Shown here one piece after another: positions 50,225 through 58,196 of a DNA stretch of 64,000 nucleotides (positions are counted from its first letter, which is position 1; each line of letters starts with the position of its first letter). The position numbers and the translations under genes were made by a program. Under the pieces are notes generated by a model that saw nothing but the letters and a program-made list of their open reading frames with translations, did not search any database and was not told the DNA's origin. Source of the DNA: SXOA01 sp051004015 (GTDB lineage Bacteria > Planctomycetota > Planctomycetia > Pirellulales > Pirellulaceae); assembly GCA_051004015.1 (NCBI GenBank), contig JBPCKT010000150.1, positions 1-64,000 of the forward strand, in the 5' to 3' direction.

Positions 50225-52417
50225 CTAGCGCGAGCCGCCGGCGCGTTTTTCAAACTCCGCGATTCTCGCCATGATCTGCGCTGCCAGTTGGGGGTTCCCC
50301 CCTTGGGCCGCCGCCAACGCCCGGGAAGCCGTATTTTGAGCGTCGCTCAGGCGTCCCGCATCCGCATAAGCGTCCGCCAGGGTAAGCAGGATGTCTACGT
50401 TCTCAAAGCGGGTCAGCTCCGCGGCCCGCAGGGCGTTTTTCACCGCTTCCGCATGCTGTCCCTGCCTGCGCAGGGAATGGCTCAGGCCCTGATAAGCGCC
50501 TGAATGTTTTGGATCCAGAGCGAGCACTTTCGTAAAGGACGCCTCCGCCTCCTCCCACTGACCCGCGCCCAAATGGGCCAGTCCCCGATTATTTTTGACC
50601 TTCACATTCCGCGGCTCCATTTCCTCCGCGCGGCGGTAATGTTCCAAGGCTTCCCCATGCCGGCCATCCAGATAAGCTAGCCAGCCGAGCATCGCTTCTC
50701 CATAGGGTTCGTCGGGGTCGAACCGGGATACCGCCTCCAGATGCTCGCGGGCCTTCTCTTTCTGGCCCAGGGATGCATACACGGAGCCTAATTTGCCGTG
50801 CACCAACGGCAGGTCCGGCTTGAGGGCCAGAATTCCTTCAAACGTCTCCGCCGCTGCCTTGAATTTTTTCTCGTCCATCTCCTTGGCGGCCTGGAACCAG
50901 TTGCTGTCGATTTTGGATTGCAGCGCGATAACGCCGGCGAGCTTTTCCTTCGCGGCAGGCGACGGATGAATCCGCTGCGCCTGGCGAAAGGCGTCTATGG
51001 CGGGGAGGAGCCGGTGCGATTCGCGGAGCTCGTCCCCCTGGGCGATCCAGTCCCTGACCAATTCCTGCTCCAGCTTCCGGGCCTGCTCGCGGCTTTCCGG
51101 GTCATCTTTCATCCTTCGCCATTGGAGGAGCAGCTCCTGGCGCTGGAGAGGATAAACGCCAATGTGGTGCTCGTAGCGTGTGGCGGGCGGGACGTAAGCA
51201 TCCGTGGCGGTGCGGAAATGAACCTGGACCTTGTTGACCAGCGGCATGTGGCACCCGATGCACTCCTCGCGAACCTCCGGGGGAAGGTTCGGCCGGTCCG
51301 TGCAGCTCTCCGGCTGATGGCATTTCAGGCAAGTCTTCTGCCGCGCCGGCGTGGCGTGCTCCTCGGGATGGTGCGGATTGTGGCAGGTGACGCAGGTCAT
51401 CGTCTCGCTCTTTTGGTAGCACTGGCTCTGCCGCAGGTACTTGTCCTGATTAGCCACATGGTCATCCTCGGGGAAACGGCTGTACAGAGTCTTGTAGTAG
51501 AGGTCCAGCGGTTCGCCGGGCTGATACGAAAAGGGTTCGGCGCTATACTTCGCGGCGTTGCTGTGGCACTGGCCGCAAACCGCCATCTGGCTCTCGCGGG
51601 AGAGATTTCCAGGGTGGATAATCTTGTGGGCCGATTTGGCGGCGGGGTTGGTCTGGTGCCAGGCCACGTGATCGCGGCCGGGGCCGTGGCATTTCTCGCA
51701 CGTCACCCCCAGCAGCATGCCTTGGCGGTCGTATTCACTGAGCTTGCCCGGCGTTTGCTGGACCCACAAGTTGTGGCATTCCAGGCAGCGGGCGTGCGTC
51801 TCTCGAGAAAATCCCAAGTCTCCATTGCGATCAAATTTGCTCGCTCCCCACTCGTTCTGCGGCAGCAGGCGGGCGACGGGAAACTCATGGAGCCGATTGC
51901 CTTGCCAGCCAAAATAAACCTGGTCCGCGGTTCCCCCTTGGCCGTACACCAGCGCGACGACCGAGGACGATACCCGCGCCGTGCCGTCCGCCCGGGTGCG
52001 GATGGCTTTCTGAATGTACTGGTCCCCCTCCTTCACCATCTCGAAGTGCAAGGTGGGGTCGGACGTGTCCAGCCTCCCTTCGCCCGCTTCAATGGCCGCG
52101 GGCATCTGCGACGAGTCGGGCGGCATGCAGGCCAGGTAATGGCGAGTTTCCTTAAACTCCTTCACCCGCTGGGCGTGGCACGCCTCGCAAGCTTGGATTC
52201 CCAAGTAGCCACGAGGGTTGACGGCCGCCACGGGCACGACCTGGGGCTGGGCGGGCTTGGCTGGTTCATCAACCGTTTCCGAATTGCGTGACGAAGCCAG
52301 CGACCAGAAGACCAGCGCGAGAACACCCAGTACCAATGCTGCCCCCGCGGAAGCGAGCAAAACTCCGCGGCCGCGCTGCGGTCGTGGGGATGATTCTCGT
52401 GGAGAGGATGCGGCCAT
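50225..52417 (-). CDS. Multihaem cytochrome c with C-terminal TPR repeats
   Basis: About 730 residues from the ATG at 52417 (96 extra in-frame residues upstream come from repeat-rich DNA). One transmembrane anchor (VLLASAGAALVLGVLALVFW), then a cytochrome region with seven CxxCH haem motifs: CEACH, CLECH, CEKCH, CGQCH, CVTCH, CLKCH and CIGCH. The C-terminal 300 residues are tetratricopeptide repeats (for example GRHGEALEHYRRAEEMEPRN, HLGAGQWEEAEASFTKVLAL). Periplasmic electron transfer with TPR-based protein contacts is likely. The same-strand CRTAC1 gene follows after 64 bp, a pairing common in planctomycetes. Confidence 0.9.
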   Translation of the reverse strand: MAASSPRESSPRPQRGRGVLLASAGAALVLGVLALVFWSLASSRNSETVDEPAKPAQPQVVPVAAVNPRGYLGIQACEACHAQRVKEFKETRHYLACMPPDSSQMPAAIEAGEGRLDTSDPTLHFEMVKEGDQYIQKAIRTRADGTARVSSSVVALVYGQGGTADQVYFGWQGNRLHEFPVARLLPQNEWGASKFDRNGDLGFSRETHARCLECHNLWVQQTPGKLSEYDRQGMLLGVTCEKCHGPGRDHVAWHQTNPAAKSAHKIIHPGNLSRESQMAVCGQCHSNAAKYSAEPFSYQPGEPLDLYYKTLYSRFPEDDHVANQDKYLRQSQCYQKSETMTCVTCHNPHHPEEHATPARQKTCLKCHQPESCTDRPNLPPEVREECIGCHMPLVNKVQVHFRTATDAYVPPATRYEHHIGVYPLQRQELLLQWRRMKDDPESREQARKLEQELVRDWIAQGDELRESHRLLPAIDAFRQAQRIHPSPAAKEKLAGVIALQSKIDSNWFQAAKEMDEKKFKAAAETFEGILALKPDLPLVHGKLGSVYASLGQKEKAREHLEAVSRFDPDEPYGEAMLGWLAYLDGRHGEALEHYRRAEEMEPRNVKVKNNRGLAHLGAGQWEEAEASFTKVLALDPKHSGAYQGLSHSLRRQGQHAEAVKNALRAAELTRFENVDILLTLADAYADAGRLSDAQNTASRALAAAQGGNPQLAAQIMARIAEFEKRAGGSR

Positions 52418-52479
52418 TCCTGACGAACCTTCGCGGTAGCACCTCGGGCCCTGGAACGCAACGCGCATTGCTGCCACAA

Positions 52480-52551
52480 GCCTGAAGCGCCAGCGAAGAA
52501 AAGTAGTTATTTCTTGACGATTCCGAACTTTCCTTCGCTCGCGCTTCAGGC
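52480..52551. repeat. Palindrome GCCTGAAGCGCCAGCGAAG
   Basis: Arms 52480-52498 and 52533-52551 are complementary with one mismatch around 34 bp. It lies upstream of the cytochrome gene and is joined to the 39-bp repeat at 52560. Confidence 0.8.
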
Positions 52552-52559
52552 GTGTCCCA

Positions 52560-52598
52560 ACGAGGTGTTGTCGGATTTCCCCGAGTTGTGAGAAATGC
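52560..52598 (+). repeat. 39-bp repeat, left copy
   Basis: ACGAGGTGTTGTCGGATTTC and the following 19 bp are identical, in inverse orientation, to 55103-55141. The two copies bracket the DUF1559 and lipoprotein genes. Confidence 0.9.
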
Positions 52599-53103
52599 AG
52601 GTTAAGTATTGTGACGGAGTCCGAACAAGAGAAGTTCGGAATTGGCGCCATTCTAACGGTTCTGAAGGTATGAAGGTATGTGAAGGTATGAATCACGGAT
52701 GGCACGCAGGGCTACTCATCGTTTCAGCCTGGATCGTTTCAACCTGCATCGTGTTCGCCGAAACTTACCCGAAGCGTAAGCGAGGAAGAGCCGATGGCTT
52801 ACCGGCATTGCAAAAACCTGCCTTGCCAGCCGCCCAGTCCGTTGTCCCCAAGAAACCACGGATTTTCCCAGTTTTTGCTGGTTTTCAGAGGTGGAAAAGC
52901 TCGACGAGGGCGAGAAGGTTATCTCCCGCAAACCCAGCCAGTACTTATAGGGGGTATTCCTGTACTTCCTTTTTTTTCGATTTTCTTGCCGGATTAGTCT
53001 GAATTTTGCTAGTTTTTTATGATCGGCAGTGCTACATTCAGGGCTGACCGGGGTGACACTCACGGTCGTCATCTTTCCTTTTTTTCTCGTCGAGGAGGTT
53101 GTT
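52599..53103. other. Intergenic region with short repeats
   Basis: 505 bp before the DUF1559 gene. It holds a small tandem repeat (TGAAGGTATG units, 52663-52691) and a half-unit TTACCCGAAGCGTAAGCGAG (52765-52784) of the CCCGA/GCGAGG palindrome family. The frames crossing it lack coding character. Promoter of the DUF1559 gene not identified. Confidence 0.6.
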
Positions 53104-54228
53104 ATGGTTCGAACGTTCGGCAATCGCCGGGGTTTTACCCTGGTCGAACTACTGGTGGTCATTGCGATCATCGGAGTTCTGGTGGCTCTGCTGTTGCCTG
53201 CCGTGCAACAAGCCCGCGAAGCCGCCCGGCGCATGCAATGCGCGAATAACTTGAAGCAGTACGGAGTGGCGATCCACACGTATCACGACATCTGGAACAA
53301 ACTGCCGACGTCCACTTTTGCCCATAATGGACGATGGACTAATGATTGTCCTTCATTTCATGTGTCGATCCTGCCGCAAATGGAGCAGCAGCCGCTCTAC
53401 GACAAGATTATCTGGCGGTGGAATGCGCCAGCTTCCCTCTCCCAAACGCGTAGTTCGCCCCCTAACAATTCCAGTACATGGGGCTCTCCCGGTGCCGGGA
53501 CCTTTTCTCCTGTGAACGGTGTCAACGGCATTCAGCATGCCGAAGAAACTCAAGTGCCCTACGCCATGTGCCCGTCGGACGCATCGACCTTTGATCCGAA
53601 CTGGGAAGCGGCCTACACGAGTTATGCCGGTAGCGGAGGGTCGCAGTTAACGCCTTCGATAAACGGGTCGTGCAACATTTTTCATGACAACGTCATCAAC
53701 AATGCCAACCCCAGCCTGAGCATCTATTATCACGAACTCTTGCCGGGCGGAAATGCTGGCCACGGCAATTCGACCAATCAATCGCAAATCTCGGGCGTGT
53801 TCAATCGCGTGGGAATGCGGGGTAATCTCAACTTCGGTGCGATTCGGGACGGCACCTCCAACACCTTCTTGATGGGCGAAGTGCTCGGCGAGTGTACGGA
53901 CCACATGGGCGGCGGGTGGTGGCGGATGAACACGGTCGCGAATGGTTTTACCAGCACGTCCTGCCCCATCAACATCTTTACGACCTGCGCCGGCACCCAG
54001 CAGGAAGCAGCGAACAAGGGCTATCCCTACAATGGGATCACCAGCATGCCGGACTGTGTCTCGAAGCAAAATTGGAACCTGTCGATGGGCTTCAAGTCTC
54101 GGCATCCGCAGGGGTGCCAGTTCGTGTTTGGCGACGGCAGCGTCCATTTCATCAGCCAGACCGTGAACTACGCCACGTACCAGCGACTGGGTGGACGTCG
54201 TGACGGCATGCCGCTGGGCGAGTACTAA
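53104..54228 (+). CDS. DUF1559 domain-containing pilin-like secreted protein (second)
   Basis: 374 residues from the ATG at 53104, fixed by GAGGAGG five bases upstream. Type IV pilin-like N-terminus RRGFTLVELLVVIAIIGVLV, then LLPAVQQAREAARRMQCANN; the C-terminal H-x9-DG signature is HPQGCQFVFGDGSVHF. Longer than the 3736-4755 paralogue, with several Cys in the C-terminal half. Followed by a palindromic repeat and a strong terminator, then a lipoprotein gene, a pairing frequent in planctomycetes. Confidence 0.93.
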   Translation: MVRTFGNRRGFTLVELLVVIAIIGVLVALLLPAVQQAREAARRMQCANNLKQYGVAIHTYHDIWNKLPTSTFAHNGRWTNDCPSFHVSILPQMEQQPLYDKIIWRWNAPASLSQTRSSPPNNSSTWGSPGAGTFSPVNGVNGIQHAEETQVPYAMCPSDASTFDPNWEAAYTSYAGSGGSQLTPSINGSCNIFHDNVINNANPSLSIYYHELLPGGNAGHGNSTNQSQISGVFNRVGMRGNLNFGAIRDGTSNTFLMGEVLGECTDHMGGGWWRMNTVANGFTSTSCPINIFTTCAGTQQEAANKGYPYNGITSMPDCVSKQNWNLSMGFKSRHPQGCQFVFGDGSVHFISQTVNYATYQRLGGRRDGMPLGEY

Positions 54229-54240
54229 ATAATCCGCAAG

Positions 54241-54298
54241 AAAAGTATTCATCTCGCTCCGCGAGATGACCCCTCACGCGGAGCGTGAGGAGTACTTT
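54241..54298. repeat. Double-hairpin repeat AGTACT-CATCTCGC..., copy 1
   Basis: Two adjacent hairpins, CATCTCGCTCCGCGAGATG and CCTCACGCGGAGCGTGAGG, enclosed by AAAGTATT/AGTACTTT. The same structure in inverse orientation lies at 63009-63066. Could form a cruciform. Confidence 0.9.
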
Positions 54299-54311
54299 GA
54301 TGGAAACTTTG

Positions 54312-54346
54312 CCGGGTGGGGCCCTCAGCCCCACCCGGTTTTTTTT
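54312..54346 (+). terminator. Rho-independent terminator of the DUF1559 gene
   Basis: Perfect 10-bp stem CCGGGTGGGG/CCCCACCCGG with loop CCCTCAG, followed by eight T residues. Confidence 0.95.
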
Positions 54347-54541
54347 GGCGGATTGAATATCCTGCCGACTTGCCGTATCTTGATAGGCAAGAGTTGGAAC
54401 CGTGCCTCCACCGCCTGCGTATCACAACAGGTGGCTTGGCGGCTTGATCCAGCCTGATTTTCCCGAGGCCAGCGTGCGGCCGCAAATTGCCCCGCTGGCC
54501 TGCCGGGTTCCTTTCTTTTTTCCTGAATCATAGGTGCAACA

Positions 54542-55060
54542 GTGAACAGTCTTTCCTGGAAATGCCTCGCGGTGCTGGCATTGGCCTTCGTGGCAAGTGG
54601 TTGTGGAGACGGCGGCCCTCGGCTGTACAAGGCCGGCGGCACGGTGACTTACAAGAGTGCGCCCGTGGAAGGGGCGCAGGTGACATTCACCTACGACGAC
54701 GGCAGTTTTGCCAGCGGCATCTCGGACAAAGACGGCAAATATCAGTTGGGACACCAGGGCCGATCGGTCGGAGCTGCTCTGGGTAAATGCAAGGTTAGCG
54801 TAACCAAAGTTTCGTCCGTCTCCATGGCCCCTCCACCCGCTTCTGGAGCGGCAAAAACTAAGGAGGAGATCGAAAGGGAAAAGATGAATAGCTTGAACGC
54901 GTCGAAGGATTTAGTGGATAAACAGGCGGCGATGAATGCTGCGGGGGGATCGCAGGCGCTGATTCCCAAGAAGTACGCCGATGCCTCGTCGAGCGGCTTC
55001 TCCTTTGAAATCACTTCCAATGAGAGTGCCAACAACTTTCCCCTCGACCTCAAGGACTAA
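54542..55060 (+). CDS. Lipoprotein with carboxypeptidase-regulatory-like domain
   Basis: 172 residues from a GTG start. The signal peptide ends in the lipobox FVASGC. The domain LYKAGGTVTYKSAPVEGAQV then FTYDDGSFASGISDKDGKYQ is the transthyretin-like fold common in short planctomycete lipoproteins encoded beside DUF1559 genes. A charged helical segment (KTKEEIEREKMNSLNASKDL) follows. Probably a periplasmic structural partner of the DUF1559 protein. Confidence 0.82.
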   Translation: MNSLSWKCLAVLALAFVASGCGDGGPRLYKAGGTVTYKSAPVEGAQVTFTYDDGSFASGISDKDGKYQLGHQGRSVGAALGKCKVSVTKVSSVSMAPPPASGAAKTKEEIEREKMNSLNASKDLVDKQAAMNAAGGSQALIPKKYADASSSGFSFEITSNESANNFPLDLKD

Positions 55061-55102
55061 GGAGCGGCGCGAAAGTGATCGCTCCCTGAGCAAGTCTAGC
55101 CC

Positions 55103-55189
55103 GCATTTCTCACAACTCGGGGAAATCCGACAACACCTCGTGTGAGAAATGTGGGCCAGGTGGCACGCCCACGGCTTTGCGTGGGCGTG
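55103..55189. repeat. 39-bp repeat right copy and hairpin repeat copy 2
   Basis: 55103-55141 is the exact reverse complement of 52560-52598 and is extended into an inverted repeat by TGTGAGAAATGTGGG (55141-55155). 55159-55189 is GGTGGCACGCCCACGGCTTT and the following GCGTGGGCGTG, the reverse complement of the hairpin at 42551-42582. A further palindrome CCCGGCGCGCCGGG follows near 55219. The remaining bases before 55350 show nothing else. Confidence 0.88.
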
Positions 55190-55349
55190 AATTCCAGGTG
55201 AAATGGCCACTCCCAGTAGTCCCGGCGCGCCGGGATGCCACCCAGACCTGGAGGTTTTGTTTCCGCTTTTTGGTGCAGCGAATTCGCGGGAAATGGCTGT
55301 CGAGAGTATGCTGGAAATGGACGACTGATTCAGCGAGCCGAAGTTTTCC

Positions 55350-57914
55350 ATGGGCGGACTCATCGTGAAGGCAAAGTCAACGCCCTCGAATGCCAAAGCC
55401 AGCCAGGAATCAGGCCCGCAAACGGCTCGTAAACGCCAGACCCGCTGGTGGGCCTACGCGGCGGGCGTGCTCTGCCTGGCCCTGGCCTGGCCGCTGTATC
55501 AATACAATGTCTCCCATTGGCGGAAGCAGGGCGCGCTCAGCTTTCTCGAAGCAGGCGACCCTACCACCGCCATCAGCCTGCTCGAAGCGGAGCGGCAGGT
55601 AACGCCCCGCAGCGCGGAAATCGCCTATTGGCTGGCGGTTGCGCACCGCCGCGCCGGGCATCTCAGCATTTTTCAGGAGCACCTGCTGCGGGCCAAGGAG
55701 CTCGGCTATCCGGACGATGAGCTATATCGGCAACATCTGCTCATGCAGATTCAGGCGGGAGCCGCTAACCCGGAACTCGAACGGCAGGCCGATGAGTTGG
55801 TTCAGAACGCGGAAAAGTATTCCGGCCCGCGCATGGACCTGTACATTGACGAATTCTACGAGGCCCGGGCCCGCGGCTACCTGGCCAATTATCGGCTATT
55901 CGACGCCGAGGTCGCCCTTGATCACTGGGTGCAGGCCCGACCGAAATCGGTTCCTGCCCGATTGATGCGGGCCGACATCCGCGTGCGAGAGACGAATTTT
56001 CAGGCCGCCGAGCGCGAGTATCGCGAAGTGCTGGCCCTGTCCCCCGGCAACTTGGAGGCCCGCGTGCAGCACGCGCGCGTCCTGATGCACGATCTTAGAA
56101 TTCCGGAAGCCGCGGAGGAATTTCGCATTTGCCTGCAGGCCTCGCCGCAGGAAGTCCGCGCCCAGATGGGCCTGGCCGAGTGCGAATACCGCAGCGGCAA
56201 GGGAATCGAGGCTGCCCGCGAGCGGCTGCAGAAAGTGCTCGAGCAGGAGCTATCCGCCAAGCAGAGAGCCGAAGCCCTGTTTCTGCTGGGGGAGATTGCC
56301 CGCGGCCAGAAAGAAGGCGAGTTGGCCATTAAGTACTTGACGGAGGCCCTGCAGCTATCTCCCCCGCTGGATCCGGCCCCTTATCGCACGCTGAGCTCCG
56401 CCCATGCCAGCCTGGGGCAGCGCGAGGAAGCTGCGAAGTACCTGAAAATCTCCCAGGAGAAGATGGCTCGCTTCACTCGGGTTCGCGACCTGGCGATCAA
56501 AATCGGCCAGGCGCCGGAGAATGCACAACTGCGGTTCGAGCAGGGCAATCTCTATGTCGAGGAAGGCCAGATGGACGAGGCGGCGGGCTGGTGGAACATG
56601 GCCGTGCGGCTTGATCCGCAATTTCAGGCAGCCCACGAAAAGCTTGCCGAGTACTATGTTTCCAAGGGGGACAGCGAACGGGCGGAGCACCACCGCGGCC
56701 TGGCCGAGCAGTCAACGGTTGCAACTTTCAACGCGCTGTGGCTCGATCTTCTGGATAGCAATGCCAAGTCCGTGCGCGAGGGGCTGCCCAAGCTGGCCAG
56801 GTATGAGTCCCTGCGCGAGCCGGTGGAGTTGCTCACGCTCGGGCTGAATGTGGTCGAGCGCAAAGACCTGGAGCAATCCGCGCAAGGGCTCGGGCGTCTC
56901 ACCAATAACCCCAAGCTGCGCATGCGGGCCCTGACGATGCTGGGGGAGGCTCTGTACCTGTTGGGGCATTACAACAAGGCGGAGCAGGCCTACCACGAGG
57001 TGCTGGCGACAAGCCCGCGGAATGTCGTCGCCCATCGCGGGTTGCAGTCACTCTACTTTGACCTGGGCGACTACGACCGCATGGAGCGCCACGCCCTGGA
57101 AGTTGCCAAGATCGACCAGTCCGATTACCGTCCGCACCGCCATCTCGGGTTCTTGCGGCGCGAGGTGGAAACTTGGGAGGCGGCTATCCTCGACTACAAG
57201 GAATCGCTTCTCCGCAGCCCTCACCAGCCGACCAGGGAGGAAGTCCTGCTGGAAATGGCCGACTGCTACGTCCACCTTCGGAAATATCCCGAAGCCTTGG
57301 ACACGCTGAAGGAGGCTCGGCCATCCGCTCAGAAGTCATTTCTGGAAGCGCAGTGCAAATACGCCACCAAGAATGTCCCCGAAGCCAAGAAGCTTCTCGA
57401 TGACTCGCTCCAGACCTCCCCGGATCACGCGCCATCGCTCTTGCTGCGGTCGGATATCGCCCTAACGGAAGATGATTCGCAAGCGGCTCGCGGCTTTCTG
57501 GAACGGGCAGTCAAGGCAGCGCCCTTCGACAACAATGCGCACCTGAAGCTTTCCACGGTCCTGCTCCGGCTGGATGACAAGGACGGGGCCAAAAAGGAAG
57601 CGGAGCGAGCCAAGGAATTGCTCGATTTGCACTTGCGGTTTAGCGAGCTCAGCAACGAGGCCTCGCATCGCCCTAAAGACATTGCCGTTCGCAAGGAGTT
57701 GGCGGTGCTCTCCCGGCAATTGGGACGGGAGGAAGAGGCCAAACGCTGGGAACGGGTCGTCGCCGGAATGACCGATGATCCAGTTCCCGCGGTAAAAGCG
57801 CCGGCCTCTCCTTTGAAGCCGCTGGAGTTTGGCCAGAACAACCCCACTCCGGCCGCCGGCAAGCCTAGTCCCCAGGTTGGCCCGCAGCCGCCGCCGAAGG
57901 TAAAGGGGCGCTGA
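55350..57914 (+). CDS. Large TPR-repeat membrane-anchored protein
   Basis: 854 residues. A basic N-terminus and one transmembrane helix (WAYAAGVLCLALAWPLYQY, about residues 34-52) precede roughly 15 tetratricopeptide repeats (for example LSFLEAGDPTTAISLLEAER, LRFEQGNLYVEEGQMDEAAG, LYLLGHYNKAEQAYHEVLAT). The C-terminus is Pro/Ala/Lys-rich. It is a scaffold for protein assembly, probably periplasmic. It overlaps the next gene by one base (TGATG), so translation is coupled. It resembles the TPR part of the cytochrome at 50225-52417. Confidence 0.85.
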   Translation: MGGLIVKAKSTPSNAKASQESGPQTARKRQTRWWAYAAGVLCLALAWPLYQYNVSHWRKQGALSFLEAGDPTTAISLLEAERQVTPRSAEIAYWLAVAHRRAGHLSIFQEHLLRAKELGYPDDELYRQHLLMQIQAGAANPELERQADELVQNAEKYSGPRMDLYIDEFYEARARGYLANYRLFDAEVALDHWVQARPKSVPARLMRADIRVRETNFQAAEREYREVLALSPGNLEARVQHARVLMHDLRIPEAAEEFRICLQASPQEVRAQMGLAECEYRSGKGIEAARERLQKVLEQELSAKQRAEALFLLGEIARGQKEGELAIKYLTEALQLSPPLDPAPYRTLSSAHASLGQREEAAKYLKISQEKMARFTRVRDLAIKIGQAPENAQLRFEQGNLYVEEGQMDEAAGWWNMAVRLDPQFQAAHEKLAEYYVSKGDSERAEHHRGLAEQSTVATFNALWLDLLDSNAKSVREGLPKLARYESLREPVELLTLGLNVVERKDLEQSAQGLGRLTNNPKLRMRALTMLGEALYLLGHYNKAEQAYHEVLATSPRNVVAHRGLQSLYFDLGDYDRMERHALEVAKIDQSDYRPHRHLGFLRREVETWEAAILDYKESLLRSPHQPTREEVLLEMADCYVHLRKYPEALDTLKEARPSAQKSFLEAQCKYATKNVPEAKKLLDDSLQTSPDHAPSLLLRSDIALTEDDSQAARGFLERAVKAAPFDNNAHLKLSTVLLRLDDKDGAKKEAERAKELLDLHLRFSELSNEASHRPKDIAVRKELAVLSRQLGREEEAKRWERVVAGMTDDPVPAVKAPASPLKPLEFGQNNPTPAAGKPSPQVGPQPPPKVKGR

Positions 57915-58177
57915 TGCCGCTGGTTTTCATTCCTGCTCAGCTTCGCGGCCTGACGGGCGGCGAATCTCAAATCGAGTTGCCGGCTGGGAGCGTCCGAGAA
58001 GTGGTCGACGAATTGGAGGCCCGCTTTCCCGGCATGAAAGAGCGGCTCTGCCAGGGCGACGAGCTTGCACCGGGCCTGCAACTGTCCATTGACCACATGA
58101 TGTCCAGCCGCGGCCTGCGGGCGAAGCTTGGGCCGCGGAGCGAAGTGCATTTTCTGCCAGCGTTTGGCGGCGGCTAG
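57914..58177 (+). CDS. MoaD/ThiS-like ubiquitin-fold sulfur carrier
   Basis: 87 residues ending in FLPAFGGG; the C-terminal GG is the activation site of MoaD/ThiS carriers. The beta-grasp pattern is visible (VFIPAQLRGLTGGESQIELP, SVREVVDELEARFPGM, SEVHFLPAFGGG). Coupled to the TPR gene. A sulfur or cofactor role is expected, but no moaE, thiG or E1-like gene is adjacent, so the partner is unknown. Confidence 0.85.
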   Translation: MPLVFIPAQLRGLTGGESQIELPAGSVREVVDELEARFPGMKERLCQGDELAPGLQLSIDHMMSSRGLRAKLGPRSEVHFLPAFGGG

Positions 58178-58196
58178 GACTCCGACCGCACGCCGT

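Noticed and set aside
52418..52705. N-terminal extension of the multihaem cytochrome
   Set aside because: The 96 residues come from repeat DNA and lie ahead of the membrane anchor.
52595..53002. A 135-codon frame before the second DUF1559 gene
   Set aside because: It runs through a short tandem repeat and a half-palindrome and has no conserved domain.
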